This document shows, piece by piece, positions 22,001-31,391 of a DNA stretch of 54,459 nt. Source of the DNA: Perkinsus olseni (lineage: Eukaryota > Perkinsozoa > Perkinsida); NCBI GenBank assembly GCA_013115125.1, contig JABANN010000195.1, positions 1 to 54,459 on the forward strand, read 5' to 3'. The notes beneath the pieces are model-generated. The model was not told the origin of the DNA, searched no databases, and was given only the letters and a program-made list of their open reading frames with translations. How positions within the stretch are numbered: the stretch's first letter is position 1; each line of letters opens with the position of its first letter. A program made the translations under genes and the position numbers.

Positions 22001-25000
22001 CCTCGGTTCAAATCCGGGCGCGCCCTTTTACTAGCCAGTCCTAAAATTTCCGTTTCATCACAACCTCACAGCATCATTATTCTTCCACTGCTCCTCCACG
22101 CTCCACCCTCTCCTACCGGTGTATTGTAGGAGTCGGCAATGCTCCTCCACCAACCGATGAACCCCCCGGCGGTCGAAGAATACTTCCTCAAGGCCTGCTG
22201 CTGCTGCTGCCGAGGCCGGCTGAACGCCGATACTCGCTGGACACGAGTGTGGCGAGCTCGTTGGGGAGGAATCCTGCGCACAGCGAAGATTCGAGGCTCA
22301 GGCCGGGACACTCTGCCAATAAATGCTGCTCAAAACGAGTAACTCAGCTAACAACAGTCTCGGTAGACCAGCCGCAGTGGGCCGGCGGCTGACACTCGAA
22401 CAAGGGGTCTACCTTAGTGACTGCACTTCCATCATGCTGAGAGGAGTAGAACGAAGACTCTCTCCCCAAAGGCGACGAGGCCGAGCTTTGGGACTGACAC
22501 ATGAACGGAAAGCAGCATACAGGGGCATGCCGAGCAGACGTCTTTACTGGTTTCCTCTGATCGAACACTCGGGGCAGCCCACCTTGCAGTCCACCGGTGC
22601 GATACCCACACTCCAGCCAGCTTGACTTAAACGGAAGCTGCTCATCATCGACTCCCCCTCGTTAACGTCTTGTTCGCCGCCCGAGGGTGACCAGGAGTAC
22701 TCAATACTCAGGGACGTAAGGGTACCTACTACGACGACAGATAATCTCGCTCGCCCCCAGTAGAGGATCTCACCGAGGAGGATCGCCTCGGGTTGTTCCG
22801 CCGTCAGCCAGAAGTCAGCTCCGATACGGAAGCCTCCAACGTCAAAGCGGAAGATGACTTGGTCGAACCAGAACTCCTCACCAGGCGGAGCGAAGGCTGC
22901 TAAATCTGAAAGCAAACACAGTGACTATAAGAAGAAGAAGAAGACATAGTGACTATATTTGTATCCACCCATCGTCAGCCTAAGATACGCACGAGCGAGC
23001 AACTCTACACATCCGCGAGGACGGAGTACCCTCACTCTACCTCGCACAAACAACAACGAATGATGCCACGCAAGGAACCGAAATACATTTCGTCACTCCT
23101 GAAATCGATCACTCGATCGATAATGAAAGTACGATGAAAGTGGCATCGCTGAAAACAGGAGTTACGATACTTATCCGACTCGGGAGTCCAGAGCCCCCGG
23201 AATGATCGTGACCTATCCTGAATCTTCCGCTACAGCCAGGGCCGCGGCGAACCCTCTCAGCGCGCACCACAAAACTCGTGAGGGAAAATACCCAAAAAAA
23301 TCCTACGAACTGGTATCAATGCTTCAAACTTCAGAGAATTCCGTCACTCGCCACGAAATTACAACCATTGCTACCAAATTTCGCCCGAATACTTACCCTG
23401 TATCGGTTCATCGTCCCGGAAGCCGAACTCGTCGCTTGGTACATGCATATCCGCTTCTTCCTCACTAGTGCAGAGAGCCTCCAATTTCGAGTCGAGATCG
23501 AAGAGCCGGTACATTTCCAACCTGAAGGTCCCAGGTTCAAATCCCCGTGACGGCATTATTCGCCCGAAAATTTTGAGATAATTACAATGACGTCAATCAT
23601 CAAGTGGAGTACGGTCAACCGAAGATGCCAGACGATACTTATAAAAGCATTCATAGCTTGGTCCGAGGCCGCCGGTTCGATCCCAGGGTGCGACATTTTT
23701 CTCGCACCGAGGCTTTCAGATCGACTAGATCGGAACATCGACTCACCAGAACATCTTAGCTCTTTCCGCAGCCGATAGAGATCGAGGAGGGGGCGGCGTA
23801 GACTCCATAACCTATTTCAAAAGACCCTCGGATCGATCCCTACCGACGGCATTTTAACTCACACTATAAAACATATGGTTCTGCTCCGTCTCATCCTCCT
23901 CGAATTTTTCCTCACAATTTATGGTACCATAAAACACCTCCAACATGCTTTCACACGAAGGATGGTCAAAGTCAGCGTAAATATGCTCCACCTAACGTTA
24001 ACGCAAAAAGCGCTCGCCCGAGTGATCGATAACGATTGGGGTATACCTCAGCCTCAATCTCCAATGTAGCCGTTTGGTCTTCGTCATCCCCATCGCTCCG
24101 CCTTCCTTCAGATGAATTTTCGACCACTCGGCGCAACCCCAAGCGGATAGGCTTCCCTCCGGTATGCAGCAGCTTCGATGCATCATCGTCACGCGCCACG
24201 AAAACCTCCACAGACAGCAAACTCATACCTATTCGAAAATCTTACTTCACCAGGAGACTCCGAAAAATGGAGATTCACCTTTGGAATCTATTGGAGAGGC
24301 CGGTAGCTCCTCCGAAAACTCCTCCGATTCGGCCGGTTTCGGACTTGCATCAGGAAGATGGTGGGTCTCGGTATCCGAATAAATAAGTAACTAAAAAATA
24401 TCATGTTCTCCGCAAAACACATGAGTCGACTTCAAGATACCTCCTTCATAGTGGCCCATATCTTAGGTTGACCTGTCTCAACCGACGTATCCCATCCCCC
24501 AGGATGCAGCGTTACGGTAGCATCGGCTAGGCACACTTCCAAGTTAACCAGAATGTGTTGCACAAGCCTCGTGAGGGCCTCCACTCCATCCGGCACCTGA
24601 GACGAGTGGACTAGCCGCCCTCATCCCAAAACGACTCTGCTCGTACTGTCACAACGCTAATGCTAAACTGAGTCGAGCATGCCTATCCTCAGTGGTCACT
24701 CTATTACTAGGTATACGTTCAAGTTGTGCTACATCGAAGCATCCGAAAACTTTTGGATTCTCTGGATATCTCCACAAACTAAGAAGTTCGTTTTCCGTCA
24801 TTCGTCATCATCATCAACAGCAGCAACAACACGTGTCCGATGGGGCCTCAACTGAAACTCACGGCAAGCCCTTCCACTACGCCCCGCCCTAGTGGGGATA
24901 GTGCGGGCCCAGAGCTTCGCCCGGCGAAGGTGTCTTCATCTTGGAGTAAATCGCCATCGAGATCCACCCACCGCCGCTATCTTTACTGGGCTTTTGCGCT

Positions 25001-26545
25001 CTATTCTCCCGAAGCTCCCGCATGCAGAGATGAGGCCACTGTCCCAAGGGTGGGCACAGACGGTCCAGAGTCAAAAACCTCACCACGACCAACGTGAAAA
25101 CGCGAAGTCGCTTCGCGTTTTACACCGAGGGTGTTTACGCGTTTTTACCTTGCCGAATGTGAATTTCGCGATGTGAAAGGTGAAAGGCGTTTTTCACATC
25201 ACGGGTGAAACTCCACAGCTTGAATCGATCGACCGATGCTCGACCGCCGCCGCTTGACATAGTCGCGTCATTTTTACATGACGCACTTTCTACAAGTGAA
25301 ATACTACCGTCATCATACTGCCAAATCAGTGATGGAGATGCCCAATATACCCAATGAACCCTACGTGGCTCTCCTCCACGGCCTCCATGTACGATCTAGT
25401 GGCATGCCCGTCAGGTCCACCTGGTCTCACAGGACCACCCATCTCTCCTTGACTGAGGCCTGAGGCATAATGACTGATCTTTTCAATAGCACTCAGGTTG
25501 CAAATTCAGTATTTTATCGACAACCCAGGGAAATAGGGCGCGGGTTCGAACCCCACGACAGTCCTTGCAATAAATTACTTCACAAAGCAGCACGAAGTGA
25601 TACCGTTACTAAAGTTTCTCCGCCCTAGTCAAGCCAAAGGCGAAGCTAGGAATATAATCCCTGATGACCTCTCATGGATCTAGGAAACCCTCTTCCAGAA
25701 TCCTTCCTCCCTTCCCTGGTGGTGCGTATGAATAAGGGAGTTCACAGAAATATAACAGTTAAAGCTGTTGCAAATTCCCGTAGGCCTGCATATCGTTTCT
25801 ATTTCCATAGTTTTTTGTACATTACCAGGCCTCCATGACGAAGTGGCGGGGGTCGCTAAGCGAAGGCGTTATTTCTGGATAGTAAAATATCCACTGCACG
25901 CGAGGGACCGTTTGCGAGTCTCAAGAGTCTATATATTATTTTTATCTCCACGAAAACGACCATCGTCAGACTACTACTGGACTAGAGCACACTCACCACC
26001 TGAGCGATCCACTGCGACCTCATTCCGCATTGCGAAATGCAGATCGACTCCTTCAAAGTAGACCTTGCATCTTTGGGAGAATACATGTTTCCATGGCACA
26101 GACAGATGGATCTGCATCACGAGTCAAAGACGCATTCCCTCGTCAGTGTCACTGCTTCGCTCCGCCTACCTGATTAATTGTTCCCTTCACCATTATAAGA
26201 GGTACGTTGAGGGAGGATAGGATCTGTCAAGAATGATACCAATAATTTAACGATTTTTCTCGACCCCGAACTATGAAAAGCATGGTTCGACCTAAGATAC
26301 TCCCTGTAGTACGCTATTTATTTTCTCCGCCTGGATGTGTATGTTTTCAAGCTTGACTTGTCCCTTATACAGATCCACGTCCAATTGATCGAGGTTGATA
26401 TCTTCATGCACTATGAAGCTCCCGAATAACCTCTTCAAAAGATACCTGAATGGTATCCAAGGTCGACCCTAGTACAAGACAAATTAGCTCACTTGTAACA
26501 TCTCTTCAGTGTGAAGTAAGATAATGCAGACTTGGCGTAGTTCAT
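16100..26545 (-). CDS. ATG2: ATG2-type autophagy lipid-transfer protein, many short introns
   Basis: ATG2 is a rod-shaped bridge that moves phospholipids from the ER to the growing autophagosome. The start is ATG 26545 (MNYAKSALSYFTLKRCYK). After a 47-nt intron comes the chorein signature YLLKRLFGSF, INLDQLDVDLYKGQVKLENI. Other recognisable exons: LTRLVQHILVNLEVCLADA (about 24500-24600), MYRLFDLDSKLEALCTSEEE (about 23400-23521), FDVGGFRIGADFWLTAEQPE (22560-22900), 21722-21894, VTLGRGSVDVSEETAMFYLL (20158-20330), 19852-20051 and an acidic exon 18853-19020. The C-terminal ATG2 domain follows: VCIDYRCKRVNMRRLRRGDR, ELINLLPILEGLE (16951-17100), then LSELLIDRW and CRMTPIRSLTNI (16303-16400). The exact stop was not found. 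Two introns contain tRNA genes, and several carry the shared intron motifs. Confidence 0.8.
16629..16689. repeat. 26-bp tandem repeat, 2.3 copies
   Basis: The unit AGTTTATAACACCGGTGAAG plus CCTAAC occurs at 16629-16654 and 16655-16680 without change, and a third copy starts at 16681. It lies in a probable intron near the 3' end of the ATG2 gene. Confidence 0.9.
20064..20135 (-). tRNA. tRNA-Pro (AGG) inside an ATG2 intron
   Basis: Read on the minus strand, a 72-nt cloverleaf begins GGCTGTG and closes with CACAGCC. It has D-arm TGGTCTAGTGGTATGA, anticodon loop TTAGGGT (AGG, proline) and T-arm TCCCGAGTTCAATTCTCGG. The anticodon arm CTCGC/GCGAG is perfect. It lies in the same orientation inside a 106-nt ATG2 intron (20052-20157): the donor GTGAGC sits 22 nt before the tRNA, and CCTTTTCTTTTCAG directly after it serves as the 3' splice site, so the T-rich tail may double as Pol III terminator and polypyrimidine tract. 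Confidence 0.95.
21955..22026 (+). tRNA. tRNA-Cys (GCA), antisense in an ATG2 intron
   Basis: The 72-nt cloverleaf has acceptor GGGTGTG paired with CGCGCCC (two G:U pairs), D-arm TAGCTCAGTGGTAGAGC, anticodon arm CTGACTGCAGATCAG with anticodon GCA (cysteine), and T-arm CTCGGTTCAAATCCGGG. A TTTT run follows at 22026-22029 for Pol III termination. It lies on the plus strand inside a 222-nt intron (21895-22116) of the minus-strand ATG2 gene. Confidence 0.95.
23460..23870 (-). repeat. Three T-arm intron elements in consecutive ATG2 introns, copies d-f
   Basis: On the minus strand, three candidate introns follow closely. One begins GTGAGTTAAAATGCCGTC and holds GGGATCGATCCGAGGGTC (about 23820-23870, 51 nt). 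The next holds AAAAATGTCGCACCC then GGGATCGAACCGGCGG (about 23660-23735). The third holds TAATGCCGTCACGG then GGATTTGAACCTGGGACC and ends CCTTCAG at 23522, just before the exon encoding MYRLFDLDSKLEAL. Order and spacing of the AATGCC box and the T-arm are the same in all three. Together they bracket very small exons. Confidence 0.75.
25097..25210. repeat. Cluster of GTGAAA/TTTCAC inverted repeats with perfect hairpin
   Basis: Arms AAAACGCGAAG (25097-25107) and CTTCGCGTTTT (25111-25121) form a perfect 11-bp stem with a 3-base loop. GGTGTTTACGCG, GTGAATTTCGCG, GTGAAAGGTGAAAGGCG and TTTTTCACATCAC follow within 90 bases, so the same GTGAAA and CGCG words recur in both orientations. The cluster lies within the span of the ATG2 gene, probably in an intron. 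Confidence 0.8.
25505..25580 (-). repeat. T-arm intron element, copy g
   Basis: On the minus strand GTAATTTATTGCAAGG is followed by CTGTCGTG and GGGTTCGAACCCGCGCCC, a perfect T-arm-like stem and loop. It starts with a possible donor and lies in the ATG2 gene. The exact intron end is not fixed. Confidence 0.6.
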
Positions 26546-26983
26546 ATCAAAAATACAAAATGTCAAAGGCAACTATCTAGGAGTATCTTGCGCTGGTGAG
26601 GTCGACCTCGACCACAACAGAAAAAAAGATATTTCAAGCTGCGAAGCACGTAGAGTGCCCTTATATAGGAAGCTACGTCACCGTTATGCGTGAGGAGCCC
26701 TCAGACGCAACGTTTTAGAAGTACTCATCGTCCCTATTCACATTCACAGTCCCCAGAAAAGGTGCGTTGAGGAAATGCAAGATCGATAAGATGGTCAAGG
26801 TTGCTCGACGCCGTGCCTCAAGTACGAGACAAGGCGACTATCGTCGAGCTTATCCGAATCTCTCGTTTTTGGCAGCGCCCATGCTTCCCTGAATGCTGGT
26901 GAGAATTTTCTCTCACTCTGATGGTGCCGTTGGGCACTAGCCATCGTCGTCGTCGTTGGCAGTTATTATTATCTGTCTTTTGC
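26546..26983. promoter_or_regulatory. Divergent intergenic region between ATG2 and SNRNP27
   Basis: Only 438 bases separate two start codons that point away from each other, so this stretch should hold both promoters and 5' UTRs. It contains GTATCTTGCGC at 26582 with GGTCGACCTCGACC beside it, and GTTGAGGAAATGCAAGA at 26766, both words seen in introns of this window. No canonical TATA box stands out. Confidence 0.6.
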
Positions 26984-28065
26984 ATGGGCAGGAAGAGGTC
27001 CTCGGCGGCGCACCGTTCGGTCTCCCCTGCTTCGAATAAGCGATCCCGTGGGAGGAGCTATGATCGACGTAATGCTGGAACGGGCCAGGGTGATCCGCTG
27101 GGGATTTGCGCGCGTTTGCTCAGGGTCCTCCCGGTCTCGTTCGAGGTCCTACTCGTCGTCGAGGTCTAGATCCAGGTCGGGGTCAAGAATGGTAGTAGTA
27201 ACGTGGGGATGTATCGTGGCGGAATCTTTTGAATGTGCGCACAGCGAAGGATTTTCCTATGCACAAATTAATGCGAATTTCGGGGCAGTGGACTTCAACC
27301 TTACCAGTAAGGATTGTGATACGTCGCGTTAGAATCGGCCTGGACTGGATGCCGCGAAGGCTCTCTGAAGATGTGATGGTTGGGTTAGGATATCCGTCGT
27401 GGACGAGATGACTATGATGAGGAGGATTTCGCAGAACTCCGCGAATTTGCGGAGCTCGACCACCAGCATCCGATAGGGGGCGCTCGCAAGAAGGAAAAGG
27501 AGCGCGGGAAGCGGGAGAGGGACGATGAAGACTACAGTGAGTCTGAACGATCGAACGACCAGCAGCAGGAGAAGGAGGATAGAGCAGATGAGGAGTTTGA
27601 GGTGCTATTCGGATGTACATTCGTTTGGCTTCAACGTATCATTGAACTTCGGGCATATCGATCCTGCAGTGATCGAACCTGATAACTTGGTGATCGTCTA
27701 TGGCTTGGTTGGCCACTTGATTTAGCAGTGGCTCACACACATTGTCGTTATCGTGGCTTCTACTGATGATAGGTTGCCCCTCGGCAAAGTGACATGAATG
27801 AACTCATGCGGGTCATGGGCTTCAAGGGCTTCAACACAACCAAGGTAGGGTTGGCTCGGAGCGAGATTGTCATTACGTGGAATGCTTCAGGGGAGAGAGA
27901 ATTCCAAGTACTCCCATCCTGGTGGGAAGAAGATAACAAATTACGACAGACCATATCGACAGTAATAAATGGGTTTGAATTTGTTATCGTGCAGTATCGG
28001 GTGGGAGTAGGTACATGAATAGACGAGGAGGGTTTAATATGGCAAAAGACGCTAACGTCATCTGA
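26984..28065 (+). CDS. SNRNP27: U4/U6.U5 tri-snRNP 27 kDa-type protein (SNRNP27)
   Basis: A small spliceosome component of the tri-snRNP. Six exons join in frame to 194 residues: 26984-27089, 27124-27191, 27389-27601, 27773-27844, 27891-27961 and 28011-28065. The N-terminus (MGRKRSSAAHRSVSPASNKR) runs into an RS repeat (SSRSRSRSYSSSRSRSRSGS). The middle is charged (DDYDEEDFAELREFAE, then KKEKERGKRERDDEDYSESE). The C-terminus is the diagnostic domain: MNELMRVMGFKGFNTTKG, then PYRQYMNRRGGFNMAKDANV and stop. Human SNRNP27 has the same RS head and MGF...F..TKGK / YRQYMNRKGGFNRPLD tail. Introns are 34-197 nt; the fourth and fifth are 46 and 49 nt. The 172-nt third intron might hide another exon. 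Confidence 0.88.
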
Positions 28066-28242
28066 GTGCGGATGCATAGGGCGTCTCGATGATGGAGGGG
28101 ATTGGTTGCGTTGGTCATACGGGGAGTTGAGACACTGGACGTGCTATTCACGGAGGGATGTGATGGGCTTAGAATCTCGATTGGCGTCGCCAAGGGCGAT
28201 GGTTGGTGTACATGGGGAGGTCGCATGTTGACGATTGAAAAA

Positions 28243-28314
28243 TGACCCCGGCCCGATTCGAACGGACAACCTTCTGATCTGGAGTCAGATGCGCTACCGT
28301 TGCGCCACAGGGCC
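28243..28314 (-). tRNA. tRNA-Trp (CCA)
   Basis: On the minus strand a 72-nt cloverleaf has acceptor GGCCCTG paired with CGGGGTC, D-arm TGGCGCAACGGTAGCGCA, anticodon arm CTGACTCCAGATCAG with anticodon CCA (tryptophan), and T-arm GTCCGTTCGAATCGGGC. A run ATTTTTC follows directly, which would terminate Pol III. It lies between SNRNP27 and the next plus-strand gene, not in an intron as far as can be seen. Confidence 0.95.
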
Positions 28315-28371
28315 GAATGGTAGCATGGAGCTCGCCCTATGGTCACCCACTCTACAGTTCCCTGTTAATCC

Positions 28372-28771
28372 ATGCACCATATCTTTGGACATCACCACAA
28401 CCCCTCTCTGCAAGCTGCTCCGCCCTACGGCGTCAAACCTGGTGCCGTCGGCTACGGGCTAGGCCCAGCGCCAGCCGCTCAACCGTGAGTGCTCTTGGCA
28501 GTAGAATACTACCGAACACTCGTGCTCGATTAAGTTGCGGAGGAAATGACCCTCGTCCACTATACAGATACTACCCGTCACAGTCCCCTGCTGCTCAAGT
28601 AACTACCGGAGCTAACCAAGCCGAGTGCGTCACCTCCGTATGCTGATCGAATGTGATCGCGATACTCTCAGGGCCTTGCTGAGATCTCTGCCCGACTCGG
28701 CACTGATAGCAGAGTTGGAGCGCAGAGGAGTTGATCTCCACCACGCAGCGCTGGAGAAAGTTATCAAGTGA
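28372..28771 (+). CDS. Small unidentified gene, two or three exons
   Basis: The start ATG at 28372 gives MHHIFGHHHNPSLQAAPPYG and a Pro/Ala/Gly-rich stretch, then a donor GTGAGT near 28485. After acceptor ATACAG at about 28566 the frame continues YYPSQSPAAQVTTGANQAEC. A further block encodes LRALLRSLPDSALIAELERR and ends KVIK-stop at 28771; it looks like a real helical C-terminus but its join to the previous exon is not resolved. The His/Gln/Pro-rich start is low complexity. No function can be given. Confidence 0.4.
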
Positions 28772-28795
28772 TTTCCTTGACCGACTCTAAAGTGA

Positions 28796-30182
28796 ATGGT
28801 TCAATGCGAATCTGCTAGGTCGAATTACAAAATCGTGCAAGAGATCGGCAAGGGGGCCAGCGGGCGGGTGTACAAGGTTGACAATAAGATCGAGGGCGGC
28901 ACATTTGCTTTGAAGGTAGGACGGTGTTGGCCAGTCAGGATGAGCAGGGAAGGTCTCAGGTGGTTGAGAAGAACGACAAGATGAATGATGAGGAGTCGAT
29001 GGGAATAGAGATCGACTGTCTTAAGAAAATGAAGCATAAAAACCTCGTCAATTTGTAACCCTCCGCGGACCGTCGTCACTCGGAAGCCTCCCCGACTGCC
29101 AGGCACGAGCTCTTCGAGACGAATCAGTGCATATGGCTGGTGATGGAATACATGCAAGGGGGTCAGGTAGGGGCACTGCCGTGTCGCTGCCAAGTCTATG
29201 CTGCTTCACCTGGTCAGATTGCCGACCTCTTCGCGGAGTCTGATCACTTCTCTGAGCAACTGGCCGCCCGCGCCATAAAACAGGTGGTGCCCCTGTTAGG
29301 TCCCGGGTTAGGATGTAACGGGTTAGGTCCTTGCCGGAGTGCACTACATACACAGTATGGGAGTGGTCCACCGCGATCTCAAATTAGAAAATTTGCTTCT
29401 ATCGGAGAAGTCCCAGAGGGCCGAAGTGAAAATTGCAGACTTCGGGCTGAGGTGACGTTTCCTGCTTGGATGGCGTTATTCTACGCTCTATCAGTTACAT
29501 ACTAGGCAAGAGATTTGAAGCGCGAGACAGCATGAAGTTGAAGGTTTGTCTCGACCGCTCAAGACGGATGATCATTTCCCTTCTCAGAACTGTACCGAGA
29601 TCCACGAGCCCTTCTGCGGCACACCTCTGTGTATGGCCCCTGAGGTTGCGAGGAAGCGTGCTCAGTAGGTATCTTCGATATCGCCATCGTCGCCGGCAGT
29701 CTGTCGTTAGATACGGTCCACAGGCTGACATGTGGAGCGTCGGCTGTGTGTTGTATGAGCTGCTCAGTGGACTAGAGCCCTTCGATGCGGATACTGTGAG
29801 AGGAGCGCACCCTTGCCTCATGATGAGTGTTTGTTGGTCAGGAAGAAGAGCTGTACGCAGCCATACAGGACGCCAACCCCTCCTTCACCGACCCGGAGTG
29901 GAAGGAGGCCACCACCTCCGCGAAGGACCTCACCAAAAAGCTTCTGGTCTGCACCAAAATCTCTTCGTGTCCTCAACCTCCCCGACTTTGTTAGACCGCC
30001 CAACCGACCAAGCGACTGAGTGCTCGTGAAGCTCTCGAGCATGAGTGGCTGCGTGGAGAAGCATCGGACGACTACCTAGAGAGTAGCTACAGGAGGACGG
30101 GCCGGCGCCAACCCGCTGTCACTTGCGCAGGTGCCCATGCCAGTCTACGTAGAAGAAGTCTCATTAATGGCGTGACAGCTTG
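28796..30182 (+). CDS. Serine/threonine protein kinase, multi-exon
   Basis: It phosphorylates Ser/Thr using ATP. Exon 1 (28796-28915) has the glycine loop [11 protein letters not shown] and ends at FALK, the ATP-binding lysine. Exons 28960-29054 ([13 protein letters not shown]), 29103-29166 ([11 protein letters not shown], hinge) and 29218-29283 follow in frame. The catalytic loop [15 protein letters not shown] and DFGLS are near 29355-29452; [11 protein letters not shown] is near 29615-29650; [20 protein letters not shown] is near 29714-29775. The last parts give [15 protein letters not shown] and [16 protein letters not shown], the usual subdomain XI, then a short tail ending at 30182. All catalytic residues (K, HRD, DFG) are present. 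The kinase domain fills nearly the whole protein, and its style is CAMK-like. The acceptor before HSMGVVHRD is uncertain. Confidence 0.85.
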
Positions 30183-30785
30183 AGTATCAGAAATGCATGT
30201 TCAGTGCGAACGTGAAGGGGTTGTGCCTCTGTGTGATGATGTTGAACGTTCACGAGGTGTTGAGTTGAATTCATGAGGGAATGCCCTACCCTAGCACGGC
30301 GCGGACGATAAGGAATCCTGAGGTCGAGCGTGTAAGATCCAAAATAGGTCAGGATGAGGCGCGCTGGACCAATATCGATCATTGCGTCGTGGAGAATTGA
30401 TCGGAGATCTCCATATTTGAAATGAAAAACTCCAACCACACGAGTACAGAGAAATACATCAGCGCCGTAGTAGGAAACTTGAAATCTTGCAATCTTACAA
30501 TTTCCTATTTAGCCGCTTCTGCGCTTCGGGAAGCTGAGCACTTTGCAGGTTGGTGGTGTTCAATCGTTCATCGCCTCTCATCTAATCACTTCTTCCTCTT
30601 CTTCACTCTTATTCATCTGGCTAGACCAATGGATCTTTTCGAGAGCGCTTGTCGTTATCCTCGCTGGCCTCGTTAAAGGAATGCCATTGTTCATTCTCAC
30701 TGACTTTAACTTGGAGTGAATTGCAAGGATGAATTGTCGAATTTTAGTTGTACTAGTGAGTTTAACTTACCCGACTTTTCAAGCA
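30183..30785. other. Intergenic, upstream of the first V-ATPase gene
   Basis: No gene was seen. CTTGAAATCTTGCAATCTTA near 30478 resembles the AATCTTGCATTTCC intron motif. An in-frame ATG at 30729 would extend the V-ATPase protein by 19 residues, but the family start is at 30786. Confidence 0.5.
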
Positions 30786-31391
30786 ATGTTCGCTGCTTCG
30801 ACCGCTCTCGCCGCTTGTGAGCCCAGCTCCGCCTTCTTCGGCTTCATGGGTATCACCGCTGCCATCAGCTTTGCCAACCTCGGAGCCGCATACGGTAAGT
30901 ACTATGACCTGTCTCTTAGTCGCTACGCCGACCGTCTGGATTGATCTTCTTATTACCTTCGATGATTAGGTACTGCTAAGTCTGGTGTCGGTATCTGCTC
31001 CATGGGTGTCATGAGACCCGATCTCGTCATGCGATCCATCATTCCCGTCGTTATGGCTGGTGTCTTGGGTATCTACGGTCTTATCACTTCCGTCATCATC
31101 AACGGTAAGATGGATACTCCCGCCACCTACTCTCAGTACTCTGGCTACGCCCATCTCGGTGCCGGTCTCACTGTCGGCCTCTCTTCCCTCGCTGCCGGTC
31201 TTGCCATCGGTATCGTTGGTGACTCTGGTGTCCGCGCCAACGCCCAGCAGCCCAAGCTTTTCGTCGGTATGATCTTGATTCTTATCTTCGCCGAAGCTCT
31301 GGGTCTTTACGGTCTCATTGTTGGCCTCGTTGTTGCCTCCACTGCTACTGAGAAGGGTGCCGGTCTTTGCTCTTCCTTCGCTCCCCAGTAA
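30786..31391 (+). CDS. ATP6V0C: V-type H+-ATPase 16-kDa proteolipid subunit c, copy 1
   Basis: It forms the rotating c-ring of the vacuolar proton pump. Two exons (30786-30894 and 30970-31391) split by a 75-nt intron give 176 residues. Four membrane helices are visible: [57 protein letters not shown] and [19 protein letters not shown]. The last carries the essential proton-binding glutamate ([11 protein letters not shown]). The signature GTAKSGVGI spans the splice site. Codon use is strongly skewed to C- or T-ending codons, unlike neighbouring genes, which suggests high expression. A second copy lies 1.5 kb downstream. Confidence 0.95.

Noticed and set aside
23500-23870. Possible tRNA genes because of three perfect T-arms
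   Set aside because: None has an acceptor stem, D-arm or anticodon arm at the right distance; they are intron elements.
30729-30785. Upstream in-frame start adding a hydrophobic leader to V-ATPase copy 1
   Set aside because: Copy 2 has no corresponding ATG and the leader sequences are unrelated; the family start at the MFAAS methionine fits better.
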